Source: Pedococcus bigeumensis (GTDB taxonomy: Bacteria > Actinomycetota > Actinomycetes > Actinomycetales > Dermatophilaceae). Taken from it: a stretch of DNA of 64,000 bases. Below, piece by piece: positions 54,119-62,089 of the stretch; position 1 is the first letter of the stretch, and each line of letters begins with the position of its first letter. The notes below the pieces were generated by a model. That model was not told the DNA's origin. It saw nothing but the letters and a program-made list of their open reading frames with translations, and did not search any database. A program made the translations under genes and the position numbers. The DNA lies in contig NZ_RCZM01000001.1 in NCBI RefSeq assembly GCF_006438965.1, positions 311,097-375,096 of the forward strand, written 5' to 3'.

Positions 54119-54565
54119 TCAGCTGCCGTCGTCGTACCTCGGGTCGAGGTCGCCCGGAGGCAGGTTGAACAGGGCCGCGACCTGCTCGACCACCACATCC
54201 TGGACGATGGCGGTGAGCTCGCGCTGGCTCTCTGCCCGGCTCTCGATCGGCCTGCGGTAGATGACGATCCGCGCGGGCGTCTTGCCGTGCGAAGGGAAGG
54301 CGCGGCCCAGTGGCGCGCCCTCGCGCTCCCACGGTGCCGGGTCGGTCGGTGGCACGTCCTCGACCGCGAACTCGAGCTCCTGGAAGCTCGGACCCAGCCG
54401 AGTCTCCAGCCGGGCCGCACTGTCCAGGACGAGGTCGTCGAACTGCTGCCGACGGGTGGCCATCGCAGGCACGGCGGGCCACGCCAGCGGACCCCGGACG
54501 CCGCGGCCGCGACGGTCCCGCCGAGCCGGCCCGGAGCGCCCTGTCTGGGGGCCGGTCGAAGTCAC
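54119..54565 (-). CDS. Metallopeptidase-family protein without HExxH
   Basis: 148 residues from GTG 54565; the RRDRRGRGVRGPL opening is conserved in actinobacterial homologues, which argues for this start over ATG 54463. The core RQQFDDLVLDSAARLETRLG, FAVEDVPP and RIVIYRRPIESRA matches the small zinc-metallopeptidase-like family (PF06262) that includes Rv3259. Where the family has HExxH, this protein reads IVQDVVVEQVAALF, so the zinc ligands are absent. It is probably non-catalytic. Its place beside whiB2, DUF3499 and manB is conserved. Confidence 0.78.
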   Translation of the reverse strand: MTSTGPQTGRSGPARRDRRGRGVRGPLAWPAVPAMATRRQQFDDLVLDSAARLETRLGPSFQELEFAVEDVPPTDPAPWEREGAPLGRAFPSHGKTPARIVIYRRPIESRAESQRELTAIVQDVVVEQVAALFNLPPGDLDPRYDDGS

Positions 54566-54612
54566 CCGGTCAGCCTACGGCGTGCCGAACGGGGGGCTTC
54601 GCCCCACTGGCA

Positions 54613-54618
54613 TAGAGT
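54613..54618 (+). promoter_or_regulatory. -10 box (TAGAGT) for a leaderless DUF3499 gene
   Basis: TAGAGT ends 7 nt before GTG 54626. Confidence 0.5.
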
Positions 54619-54625
54619 CCGCGAC

Positions 54626-55021
54626 GTGAGTCTGTCCAGGAGGTGCTCCCGCACCGCGTGCTCGAAGCCCGCCATAGCGACGCTCACCTACGTCTACGGC
54701 GACCAGACCGCAGTGGTCGGACCACTCGCGACGTTCGCCGAACCACACACCTACGACCTGTGCGCGAACCACGCCGAGGGCCTGACCGCCCCGCGCGGCT
54801 GGGAGATCGTGCGCCTCTCGGGCGAGTACGTCGAGCCCGAGCCGTCGCACGACGACCTGTTGGCGCTGGCCAACGCCGTCCGCGAAGCAGGCCGGCCCCG
54901 TCTCGGCGAGGCGCCCAGGCAGGCGCAGGCCCAGGCGCGACGCCAGCCGGCCGACGAGGACGCCTCTGGCGCGATCGAGACGGGTCGCCGCGGGCACCTG
55001 CGCGTCCTGCGCGACAACTGA
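54626..55021 (+). CDS. DUF3499 family protein
   Basis: 131 residues from GTG 54626, with a leaderless-type promoter. The N-terminal RRCSRTACSKPAIATLTYVYGDQTAV and LCANHAEGLTAPRGWEIVRL (two pieces, ~5-75) contain a C-x4-C ... C-x2-H set that could form a zinc ribbon. The family is actinobacterial (Rv3258c orthologue) and uncharacterised; conservation next to manB and whiB2 suggests an envelope or division role. The C-terminal third is Gln/Arg/Ala-rich and likely disordered. Confidence 0.85.
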   Translation: MSLSRRCSRTACSKPAIATLTYVYGDQTAVVGPLATFAEPHTYDLCANHAEGLTAPRGWEIVRLSGEYVEPEPSHDDLLALANAVREAGRPRLGEAPRQAQAQARRQPADEDASGAIETGRRGHLRVLRDN

Positions 55022-55027
55022 CACCGC

Positions 55028-55033
55028 TAGGGT
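55028..55033 (+). promoter_or_regulatory. -10 box (TAGGGT) for a leaderless manB
   Basis: TAGGGT ends 7 nt before GTG 55041. Confidence 0.5.
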
Positions 55034-55040
55034 TTCGGGC

Positions 55041-56483
55041 GTGCCCTCGCCCCTTCTCTCCGACTTCGTCAAGGCCTATGACGTCCGTGGCCTGGTCCCC
55101 GAACAGCTCAACGTCGACGTGGCGTGGGCGCTCGGCGCAGCCTTCGCCCAGACTGTCGTCGGCCCGGAGAGTGCTCCTGGCGTCGTCATCGGGCACGACA
55201 TGCGTCCGTCGTCGCCAGAGCTGTCCCGGGCCTTTGCGGCAGGGGTCACCGCGCACGGGCTCGACGCGACGCTGATCGGCCTCTGCAGCACCGACGGCCT
55301 CTACTACGCCAGTGGTGCCCTCGACCTCCCGGGCGCCATGTTCACGGCCTCGCACAACCCGGCCCAGTACAACGGCATCAAGCTGTGCCGCTCGGGCGCA
55401 CGCCCGGTGGGGCAGGACACCGGACTGGCCGACGTGAGCGCCCTCGCCCAGCATCTCCTCGACTCGGGTGTCAGTGCCGGGCCTGCGGAGACGACTCAGG
55501 GCCAGGTCGTCGAGCGCGACCTCCTGGGCGACTACGCGGCCTTCCTGCGCGGGCTGGTCGACCTGTCCGGCGGCCGTCGGCTCAAGGTCGTCGTCGATGC
55601 CGGCAACGGCATGGGTGGCCACACCGTGCCTGCCGTCCTCGGCACGGGCACCGGCCTACCAGAGCTGCCGCTCGAGATCGTCCCGCTCTACTTCGAGCTC
55701 GACGGCACCTTCCCCAACCACGAGGCCAACCCGCTCGAGCCCGAGAACCTGCGCGACCTCCAGGCTGCTGTCATCAAGCACGGTGCCGACATCGGCCTGG
55801 CGTTCGACGGTGACGCTGACCGCTGCTTCGTCATCGACGAGCGGGGCGAGCCCGTGAGCCCCAGCGCAGTCACCGCCCTGGTGGCGACCCGTGAGGTGGC
55901 CAAGCAGGTCGCGGCGGGCACCCCCGCCGCCGACGTCGCCGTCGTCTACAACGTCATCTCCTCGGCCGCGGTCCCGGAGATCATCGCCGAGCAGGGCGCC
56001 CGTGGCGTGCGCACCCGCGTCGGCCACTCCTTCATCAAGGCCGAGATGGCCCGGGAGGACGCCGTCTTCGGCGGGGAGCACAGCGCGCACTACTACTTCC
56101 GCGACTTCTGGTTCGCCGACACCGGCATGCTCGCCGCGATGCACGTCCTCGCCGCGCTCGGTGAGCAGGACGAGCCACTGAGCAGCCTCACCGCGGCATA
56201 CAGCCGGTATGCCGCCTCCGGAGAGATCAACTCGACGGTCACCGATGCGCCGGCGGCGACCGCGACGGTCCGCCGCTGGGCGGCCGAGCGCGGCGCCGAG
56301 TTCGACGAGCTCGACGGGCTGACGGCGACCTACGCGGGCACCGACGACGCCCCGATGTGGTGGCTGAACCTGCGGGCCTCCAACACCGAACCCCTGCTGC
56401 GCCTCAATGTCGAGGCAGCTGACCAAGACACGATGACCCAGGTGCGGGACGATGTCCTTGCCCTGGTGAGAGGAGAACGCTGA
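55041..56483 (+). CDS. manB: Phosphomannomutase/phosphoglucomutase
   Basis: 480 residues from GTG 55041. The α-D-phosphohexomutase landmarks are complete: FTASHNPAQYNGIK with the phospho-Ser (~104), AFDGDADRCFVID for Mg2+ (~256), GGEHSAHYYF for sugar specificity (~348), and RASNTEPLLRLNVEA for phosphate binding (~455). It interconverts mannose-6-P and mannose-1-P, feeding GDP-mannose for lipomannan-type glycans and polyprenyl-P-mannose, and may also act on glucose. This fits the many membrane glycosyltransferases in the window. It overlaps the Trm112-like gene by one base. Confidence 0.93.
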   Translation: MPSPLLSDFVKAYDVRGLVPEQLNVDVAWALGAAFAQTVVGPESAPGVVIGHDMRPSSPELSRAFAAGVTAHGLDATLIGLCSTDGLYYASGALDLPGAMFTASHNPAQYNGIKLCRSGARPVGQDTGLADVSALAQHLLDSGVSAGPAETTQGQVVERDLLGDYAAFLRGLVDLSGGRRLKVVVDAGNGMGGHTVPAVLGTGTGLPELPLEIVPLYFELDGTFPNHEANPLEPENLRDLQAAVIKHGADIGLAFDGDADRCFVIDERGEPVSPSAVTALVATREVAKQVAAGTPAADVAVVYNVISSAAVPEIIAEQGARGVRTRVGHSFIKAEMAREDAVFGGEHSAHYYFRDFWFADTGMLAAMHVLAALGEQDEPLSSLTAAYSRYAASGEINSTVTDAPAATATVRRWAAERGAEFDELDGLTATYAGTDDAPMWWLNLRASNTEPLLRLNVEAADQDTMTQVRDDVLALVRGER

Positions 56484-56689
56484 TGTCGCAAGGACATGGG
56501 CAGGACGTCCGGATCGAGCCGTGGCTGCGGGAGATCCTGAGGTGCCCGGCCTGCCGTTCGGAGCTCGTCGACGCCACCGTCGACGACAAGCCCGAGCTGC
56601 ACTGCACCAACGCCGAGTGCGGCCTGCAGTACCGCATCGACGACGGTGTGCCGGTGCTGCTGGTCGACGAAGCCCGCAAGCCGGTCTGA
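56483..56689 (+). CDS. Trm112-family zinc-ribbon protein
   Basis: 68 residues from ATG 56483 (TGATG with the manB stop). LREILRCPACRSELV and LHCTNAECGLQYRIDDGVPVLL give the C-x2-C ... C-x4-C zinc ribbon and the DDGIPxLL-type ending of Trm112/YcaR proteins. In eukaryotes Trm112 activates methyltransferases; bacterial members are small, stable proteins of unclear partner. In actinobacteria it commonly sits between manB and the SIS gene, as here. Confidence 0.87.
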   Translation: MSQGHGQDVRIEPWLREILRCPACRSELVDATVDDKPELHCTNAECGLQYRIDDGVPVLLVDEARKPV

Positions 56690-56714
56690 CGGACTGCCGG
56701 GCGGGATCGCGACG

Positions 56715-57911
56715 ATGGCACCCTTCTTCGACGAGTCTCGCATCGACAGCGACGAGGCCCTGGCGGCGCTCGACTCACGCCAGACGCTGAGGGGGCTGGC
56801 CACGGCCGGCGCCCAGGTGCGTGAGGCCGTCGACCTGTCCGCCGAGGGGAGCATCGAGCGGGTCGGCGGCGGCGAGCGGCCCCGGTCGGTCCTCGTGGCC
56901 TCGCTCGGGGGCTCGGCCGTCGTGTGCGACGTCCTCGAGCTGTTGGCCGAGCCCGGGTCTCCGGTACCCGTGAGCGTGCGGCGCAACCTGCCACTACCCG
57001 GATGGGTGGGCCCGCTCGACCTGGTCATCGCCGTGTCCCTGTCCGGTCGTGCTCCCGGACCTCTCGCGCTCGCGGCCGAGGCGGCCCGCCGGGGGGCGTC
57101 GCTGCTCACCGTGGGCGCCGTCGACTCGCCCCTCGCCGATGTCGCGGCCCAGGCCCGGGGCGTCCACATCGGCGTCGGCCGCGGCCGTAGCACCTCCCGT
57201 ACGGCCCTGTGGTCATTGCTCGCACCCGTCCTGCTGGGTGCGGGGCGGCTGGGCATTGTCGACGTCGACGACCGGGTCCTTGCCGAGACCGCAGACCGGC
57301 TGGACGAGATCGCGGAGTCCTGCCGACCGTCGTCGGAGTCCTTCGTCAACCCGGCCAAGGTGCTGGCCGCTGACCTCGCCGAGGGCGTGCCCGTCGTCCT
57401 CGGAGACGGCCCGCTCAATGGCGTGGCTGCCGCGCGGGCCACCTCGATGCTCGCCCGCACCGCCCGCGTGCCCGCCACGTCCGGGGAGCTCCCCGACGAC
57501 GCGGCCCAGGTCGTCGCGTGCTTCGACGGCCCGTTCACGGCGGCGTACTCCGGCGGCTCAGCCGGCAGCTCCGGTGGCGGCCGAGGGGACGACGACGACA
57601 TCTTCACCGATCCCTTTCTCGATGGTCCCGCCGCTCCGCGACTGTCGCTGCTGATGCTCCGCGACGTCCTGCCGGACCGGATGACGCGCGAGGCCGACGA
57701 GGCGCGGTCGCTGGCCGAAACCGTGGCATCGGCGGCCCGGGACGTGGGGGTTCGGGTCAGCGAGGTGACCGCTCAGCCCGGGCACCCGTTGACCCGGCTC
57801 GCCGGCCAGATCGCGACCACCGACTTCGCGGCCACCTACCTCGCCCTCGGCCTGGGTCTCGACCCGGCGGTGTCACCGCACGTCGCAGACCTGCGCGGTC
57901 GCGCAGGCTGA
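56715..57911 (+). CDS. SIS-domain protein, phosphoglucose/phosphomannose isomerase-like
   Basis: 398 residues from ATG 56715, 25 bp after the Trm112-like gene. A SIS fold is seen at ~55-190: SVLVASLGGSAVVCDVLEL, LDLVIAVSLSGRAPGPLALA (the SxSG loop) and GASLLTVGAVDSPLADVA. The second half matches the bifunctional phosphoglucose/phosphomannose isomerase C-domain weakly (GDGPLNGVAAARATSML). It is the Rv3256c-type neighbour of manB, so a role in fructose-6-P/mannose-6-P conversion is reasonable. Residues DDDDIFTDPF interrupt the core. Function not proven. Confidence 0.75.
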   Translation: MAPFFDESRIDSDEALAALDSRQTLRGLATAGAQVREAVDLSAEGSIERVGGGERPRSVLVASLGGSAVVCDVLELLAEPGSPVPVSVRRNLPLPGWVGPLDLVIAVSLSGRAPGPLALAAEAARRGASLLTVGAVDSPLADVAAQARGVHIGVGRGRSTSRTALWSLLAPVLLGAGRLGIVDVDDRVLAETADRLDEIAESCRPSSESFVNPAKVLAADLAEGVPVVLGDGPLNGVAAARATSMLARTARVPATSGELPDDAAQVVACFDGPFTAAYSGGSAGSSGGGRGDDDDIFTDPFLDGPAAPRLSLLMLRDVLPDRMTREADEARSLAETVASAARDVGVRVSEVTAQPGHPLTRLAGQIATTDFAATYLALGLGLDPAVSPHVADLRGRAG

Positions 57912-57955
57912 CCCCCCGCTCGCTCGCTCGCCGCCGCCGGCTGCTCGCTCGCAGG

Positions 57956-58666
57956 TCAGGGACGGACGGAGCGGATCAGCTCGACGACGTCCCCGACCAC
58001 GCCCCGCATGCCGGGCAACCGGCTCAGCCGGACCAGCTTGTCGACGAGCGGCACCACCTGGCGCACCAGCGCGCGGGTGCGCTTCTGGTCCGTGCTGGAG
58101 TCGTGCACCCAGAACAGCACGACCCCCATCTGCAGCAGCCAGAGCAGCTCGGGCAGCTCGGCCCGGATGGCGGCGGGCACCTTGAGGTCGGAGCCGTCCA
58201 CGACCTGGCGGAACAGGCCGATGCTGGTTTCCCTGGCACCACGGGACTCGCTGCTGAAGGGGGAGAGCGGGCTGGTCGGCTCGGCCGCGATCTTGAAGAA
58301 CTTCCCGGCGAACCCGTGGAACGGCTCAGCCACGTCCACCCAGGTGGTCAGCACGCTGCGCAGCCGGTCGCCGAACTTGTCGCTGCTGGCCAGGGACTGC
58401 TCGGCCGCGGCCGCATGCGCCACCTGGATCTGGTCGTAGAAGGCCTGGACCAGGTGCTCCTTGGAGGCGAAGTAGTAGTAGGCGTTGCCGATGCTGACGC
58501 CGGCCCGGTCGGCGACGGCCCGCATCGTCGTCTTGTCGTAGCCGCGCTCGAGGAACAGCTCCTGGGCGGCGGCTGCGATGGCGGTCCGGGTCTGCTCGCC
58601 GCGGTCGGACCGGCTGGCAGGGTCAGCCCGGTTGGCAGAGTCCGTCACAGTCGTCAGCGTAACCAT
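57956..58666 (-). CDS. TetR-family transcriptional regulator
   Basis: 236 residues from ATG 58666; GTG 58648 would avoid part of a 44-bp overlap with the preceding gene. The N-terminal helix-turn-helix is canonical: AIAAAAQELFLERGYDKTTMRAVADRAGVSIGNAYYYFASKE split over ~30-72. The C-terminal ligand domain is ~160 residues. It is the last gene of a four-gene minus-strand operon (59868-57956) whose promoter holds two TTGAACnnGTTCAA sites. Autoregulation through these sites is the simplest model. A TetR gene (Rv3249c) also lies near ahcY in mycobacteria. The effector is unknown. Confidence 0.85.
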   Translation of the reverse strand: MVTLTTVTDSANRADPASRSDRGEQTRTAIAAAAQELFLERGYDKTTMRAVADRAGVSIGNAYYYFASKEHLVQAFYDQIQVAHAAAAEQSLASSDKFGDRLRSVLTTWVDVAEPFHGFAGKFFKIAAEPTSPLSPFSSESRGARETSIGLFRQVVDGSDLKVPAAIRAELPELLWLLQMGVVLFWVHDSSTDQKRTRALVRQVVPLVDKLVRLSRLPGMRGVVGDVVELIRSVRP

Positions 58667-59039
58667 TGCCCTTCACCGCCTCGGGCACGCGCGTGGTGGT
58701 GAGGGAGGCACGCAGTCCGGCCGCGGCATACGCCATCGCCTTGGCCACGGGGAGGCCGAGAGGGGTGGACAGGCGGACGGCGAGGTCGCGGTGCTCGGCC
58801 GTCGCCCACAGGCAGACGACCCAGGCGTGGGCGCCGGTCCAGACCTGGCCGCCGTTGCCCACGACCGATATCTCGCGGAGCGTGGCCGCGTGGTCGAGGT
58901 GGGGCAGGAGGGCGCGGGCCGCAGCGGAGCCGGCCGGCACCGCGGTCACCGCCAGGAGGTGGGGCTGCTCGATGAGCCAGGTGCGAAAGCGTGAGCACAT
59001 CGGGCAGCCGGCGTCGTAGAGGACGACGAGCCGGTTCAC
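58623..59039 (-). CDS. DUF393 (DCC family) thiol-disulfide-like protein
   Basis: 138 residues from GTG 59039, overlapping the upstream stop (GTGA). VVLYDAGCPMCSRFRTWL (~5-22) carries the DxxCPxC motif of DUF393/DCC proteins, a thioredoxin-like group. WTGAHAWVVCLWATAEHRDLA fits the family. An additional Cys pair lies at the C-terminus (DDCDGLC). Probably a redox protein; its substrate is unknown. Its 3' end overlaps the TetR gene by 44 bp, which ties the two in one transcript. Confidence 0.8.
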   Translation of the reverse strand: MNRLVVLYDAGCPMCSRFRTWLIEQPHLLAVTAVPAGSAAARALLPHLDHAATLREISVVGNGGQVWTGAHAWVVCLWATAEHRDLAVRLSTPLGLPVAKAMAYAAAGLRASLTTTRVPEAVKGNGYADDCDGLCQPG

Positions 59040-59449
59040 GTCGGAGTCTTCGCGGGACTGGCACTGAGGGCGGCGAGGACCGCCAGCCCCAGCCCTGCGA
59101 CAGCCGGCACGAGGAACAGGCCGATGCTGAGCAGGCTGAGGATGGTCAGGGCGCCGAGCAGGGCCACGATCACCGCGGCGGCGACCTGCGCGGCCCGCCC
59201 GGCCCGCCCGGCCGGCCCGAGCAGCAACGTGCCGACCACGACACAGGCGGCGAGCGGGATGCCTGCGAGGACCAGACCCCACCACCCGTTCACCTCGACG
59301 AGGGTGGCCGTGGTCGAGCTGCTCGTGGCCGCCCCGGTCGAGTCCGTTCCCGCCGTGTCGCCCGAGTACGCCGGGAGCGCGAGTGCCCCCACCACCAGGG
59401 CGATGCTCCACACCGTGGCCCCGGCGAGGGCGAACCGGACCGTCGTCAC
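59036..59449 (-). CDS. Small membrane protein, unknown
   Basis: 137 residues from GTG 59449. Four hydrophobic helices are visible: the first after a short start (FALAGATVWSIALVVGALAL), then ~52-75, ~85-110 and ~112-130, with a Ser/Thr/Ala-rich loop between the first two on one side. No family is recognised. It lies 5 bp after the membrane-protein gene 59455-59868 and overlaps the DUF393 gene, so it belongs to the TetR operon. It may form a membrane redox or transport unit with those neighbours; this is inference. Confidence 0.65.
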   Translation of the reverse strand: MTTVRFALAGATVWSIALVVGALALPAYSGDTAGTDSTGAATSSSTTATLVEVNGWWGLVLAGIPLAACVVVGTLLLGPAGRAGRAAQVAAAVIVALLGALTILSLLSIGLFLVPAVAGLGLAVLAALSASPAKTPT

Positions 59450-59454
59450 GACCG

Positions 59455-59868
59455 TCAGCCCATCGGGGCGGGGAACGGCTGGGTGTACGCCTGCGGCGGC
59501 ACCGGGGGAGCAGTCATGGCGTCGAGGCGGCCACGGCGGCGGATCTTGTTGAAGACGTAGACGTTGGTGAGGTGCACGAAGCCGAGCATCAGCAGCACGA
59601 CGCCCATCTTGACGCTGAGCACCTCGACGACGGCTCGGGCGTTGGCGAGGGTGTCGTCGACGCGCAGGTAGAGCGCGACGACGCCGAGGTTGAGCAGGTA
59701 GAACCCGACGACGAGCAGCTTGTTGACCGCTTCCGCGAGCTCGTCGTTGCCGTCGAAGACGTCGACCAGGAAGACCCGGCCGTTGCGGGACAGCGTCGAG
59801 CCGACCCAGATGGTGACAGGGATGGCGATGAGCAGATAGAGGATGTAGGCGATGACTGCGTTGTCCAC
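59455..59868 (-). CDS. Small membrane protein, first gene of the TetR operon
   Basis: 137 residues from GTG 59868, with Shine-Dalgarno AAGGAG at 59875-59880. The longer open frame to 59973 would run through the operator and is rejected. Three helices: AVIAYILYLLIAIPVTIWVG, KLLVVGFYLLNLGVVALYL and VKMGVVLLMLGFVHLTNVYVF, then a basic RRRGRLDAM and a Pro-rich tail. A conserved-looking middle (FLVDVFDGNDELAEAVNKL) precedes helix 2. I do not recognise the family. It is the main target of the double operator just upstream. Confidence 0.7.
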   Translation of the reverse strand: MDNAVIAYILYLLIAIPVTIWVGSTLSRNGRVFLVDVFDGNDELAEAVNKLLVVGFYLLNLGVVALYLRVDDTLANARAVVEVLSVKMGVVLLMLGFVHLTNVYVFNKIRRRGRLDAMTAPPVPPQAYTQPFPAPMG

Positions 59869-59880
59869 GAGAGACTCCTT

Positions 59881-59937
59881 TTGAACGTGTTCAAGTTGAT
59901 GGTCCTGACCGTAGCAGAGAAACTTGAACACGTTCAA
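59881..59937. promoter_or_regulatory. Double palindromic operator for a TetR-type regulator
   Basis: Two sites, TTGAACGTGTTCAA (59881-59894) and TTGAACACGTTCAA (59924-59937), are each palindromic in TTGAAC-nn-GTTCAA and are inverted copies of each other over ~18 bp. Centres are 43 bp apart, about four helix turns. They sit directly upstream of the Shine-Dalgarno of the 59868 gene, where the promoter must be. The pattern fits TnnAACnnGTTnnA sites of several TetR proteins. Confidence 0.8.
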
Positions 59938-59992
59938 ATGGGACGCCATGAAAGTGCAGGCCGGGAACGCCAAGGGTTGGAGCGGCAGTCCC

Positions 59993-60520
59993 TCAGAGCG
60001 AGAGCGGCAGGACCTCGGCGGTGGCCAGCGTGGCCAGCTCCGACGCCGGGACGAGCACCTTGCTGCCCCGGATGCCGCTGCCGATCACGACATCTCCGGC
60101 AGCCACGACGGCTTCGTCGACCAGCACCGGCCAGTCGGCGGGGAGCCCGATCGGGGTGATCCCGCCGAACTCCATCCCGGTCAGCTCGACCGCCTGGTCC
60201 ATCGGGGCGAAGCTGATCTTGCGCACGTCGAGGTGCCTGCGGACGGCACCGTTGATGTCGGCGCGCATCGAGGCGAGCACCAGCACCGCGGCATACCGCA
60301 CCTCGCCACCGCGCTTGCCCGCGACGACCACGCAGTTGGCCGAGCTCTCCATCGCCACGTCGTACGCCGCGCAGAAGGCCGCCGTGTCGGCGAGCTCGGC
60401 GTCGATGGGCGCGACCCTGGCCGAGGGCGTGGCGGCGATCGCCCGCGCCACCGGCCCAGCCAACAGCTCGGTATGCCGGGTGGCCGGCTCCCAGGTCAGG
60501 TTTCCTTCAGCGCTGCTCAT
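59993..60520 (-). CDS. YbaK/EbsC-family protein (aminoacyl-tRNA deacylase-like)
   Basis: 175 residues from ATG 60520, -10 box TAGCCT (60527-60532) 6 nt upstream. The YbaK fold is seen in ANCVVVAGKRGGEVRYAAVLV (~62-82, with the conserved Lys), ADINGAVRRHLDVRKISFAP and GMEFGGITPIGLP (GxxxGGxxPxG motif). Family members hydrolyse mischarged aminoacyl-tRNA (for example Cys-tRNAPro or Ala-tRNAPro). It starts its own transcript and has no operon partner; the membrane gene at 60530 lies 9 bp upstream on the same strand and may read into it. Confidence 0.85.
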   Translation of the reverse strand: MSSAEGNLTWEPATRHTELLAGPVARAIAATPSARVAPIDAELADTAAFCAAYDVAMESSANCVVVAGKRGGEVRYAAVLVLASMRADINGAVRRHLDVRKISFAPMDQAVELTGMEFGGITPIGLPADWPVLVDEAVVAAGDVVIGSGIRGSKVLVPASELATLATAEVLPLSL

Positions 60521-60526
60521 CCCGTG

Positions 60527-60532
60527 AGGCTA
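60527..60532 (-). promoter_or_regulatory. -10 box (TAGCCT) for a leaderless YbaK gene
   Basis: TAGCCT ends 6 nt before ATG 60520 on the minus strand. It lies across the end of the upstream gene. Confidence 0.45.
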
Positions 60533-61981
60533 GCCACTGCTCGGCTGGAGGAGGAGGTAGCCGGCACCACGGGCCGTGACGGTCCAGCCGCGTTGGTCCT
60601 GCAGGGCCCGAGCCAACGGCGCGGAGTCGGCCACGAGCGCCGCGTCGGGGCCGAGCTCGTCGAACAGCGGCTGCCACCCCACCCCCGCGTCCATCACGGT
60701 GAAGTAGTTCTTGATCGCGGCCGGACCGTAGACCTCCACGCGGGTGTCGAAGGTCTGGCGGACGCGGGGGTGGTCCAGCATGAGCCAGCCGCCCAGGCGG
60801 TCCGTGTTGAAGACGGTCGCGCCGGCCGGAAGGGCGTCGAGCGCACGATCCGCCTGGTGAGGCACGCCGACCATGGCTGAGGAACCAGTGGCAGCCAGCA
60901 GCCCGGCCAGCGCGAGGCTGAGCGCCAGCGCCGCACTCACCGCGACGCGTTCGAGCCTGTCCACGGCGGGCCGATCACGTCCGATCAGCACGCTGAGTGA
61001 CTCGGCGACGAGGGGCGCCAGCACGACGGCGCCCACGGCGACCGTCCGCTGGTGCCACAGCGTCCACACGACCGCGAAGGCGACGAGGCCCAGGGTCACC
61101 CCACGCGGCAGCGTGCTCCGGCGAACGGTGAGGAGGACCACGGCGGCCATGAGGAGCGTGACCAGCGTGGAGGGTGAGGTGAGCGACGCGCGACGCCACT
61201 CCTCGATGTAGGGGCTGACGGCCTGGACAGCGGAGATCGACTCGACCGACCGGAGACCGAGGGGGGTGAGCAGACCAGCCGCAGCGCAGCCGAGCACCAG
61301 GCCCACAAGCCCACCCAGCTCGGCCCGCGACAGCGTGCGGTGGGCGAGCAGCCCTGCGACGACGACCAGGCCGACCATGGGTCCGAGGATCCAGGTCCCG
61401 TGAGAACACGCCCAGACCCACGACAGCGGTACGAGCCACCAGCGGACTCGATGGTCGCGCGCCGTGGCGAGCCACGCCCCCACGGTCACGACCAGGAGAA
61501 CGAGACCGACCACCTGTGGGCGTGGGCTCAGGCTGCCCGCAGCCCCGAGGGCAGCCATCCCCGCGGCAACCACGGCGCCGAGGTGGCCGCCCCACCGGCG
61601 GCTCACGAAGTACACGGTCACGCACAGGGTCGAGATGCCCAGCGAGGCGAGCCAGGTGACGGCGGGCAGCCCACCGACCCGGTAGGCACCTGCCATCGCC
61701 AGCTCGGGCAGCCACTGCGTGAGGATCCACGGGCGGTGGCTGAAGTCGGACAACGGGTCAGGGCCGGCGAACTGCCAGGTGGCGGCGAGCTCCCGCCCGG
61801 CGACGACGTGCCACGGCGCGTCGGGGTCGCTCAGCCCTCGCGCGGCCTGGCGGGTGAAGGACAGGAGCAGCAGGGCGAACCCGGCAATCGGGATCCACCT
61901 CGAGATGCCCGGGCCGGCCGGCGCCGCGGAGCGCGTCTCCGCAGCCGGAGTGTCCCGGGTGCTCGCAGGTGTCCTGGGCAT
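60530..61981 (-). CDS. Polytopic membrane protein, GT-C-like
   Basis: 483 residues from ATG 61981; upstream extension of the frame is antisense to the cation efflux gene. Ten to twelve helices. The first loop contains GLSDPDAPWHVVAGRELAATWQF (acidic residues of the DPD type in a GT-C position) and FSHRPWILTQWLPELAMAG. The C-terminal ~110 residues are soluble and extracytoplasmic (VFNTDRLGGWLMLDHPRV, FDTRVEVYG). Similar proteins are annotated only as membrane proteins. A glycosyltransferase role is inferred from topology. It stands beside no other glycan gene. Confidence 0.65.
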   Translation of the reverse strand: MPRTPASTRDTPAAETRSAAPAGPGISRWIPIAGFALLLLSFTRQAARGLSDPDAPWHVVAGRELAATWQFAGPDPLSDFSHRPWILTQWLPELAMAGAYRVGGLPAVTWLASLGISTLCVTVYFVSRRWGGHLGAVVAAGMAALGAAGSLSPRPQVVGLVLLVVTVGAWLATARDHRVRWWLVPLSWVWACSHGTWILGPMVGLVVVAGLLAHRTLSRAELGGLVGLVLGCAAAGLLTPLGLRSVESISAVQAVSPYIEEWRRASLTSPSTLVTLLMAAVVLLTVRRSTLPRGVTLGLVAFAVVWTLWHQRTVAVGAVVLAPLVAESLSVLIGRDRPAVDRLERVAVSAALALSLALAGLLAATGSSAMVGVPHQADRALDALPAGATVFNTDRLGGWLMLDHPRVRQTFDTRVEVYGPAAIKNYFTVMDAGVGWQPLFDELGPDAALVADSAPLARALQDQRGWTVTARGAGYLLLQPSSG

Positions 61982-62076
61982 GGATTCGAGTATGCGGGAG
62001 GGCCGCGCCTCCTGTCGGGCGGCGCGTCGAGACGCTGGCTGAAGGGACGACCCCCGGGCCGGTGATTCCCCACCGC

Positions 62077-62082
62077 TACGCT
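62077..62082 (+). promoter_or_regulatory. -10 box (TACGCT) for a leaderless start at 62090
   Basis: TACGCT ends 7 nt before ATG 62090. Confidence 0.5.
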
Positions 62083-62089
62083 GTCGGCC

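Noticed and set aside
59881-59937. KstR-type cholesterol regulon site
   Set aside because: The spacing pattern is KstR-like, but no steroid genes are near and a local TetR gene explains it better.
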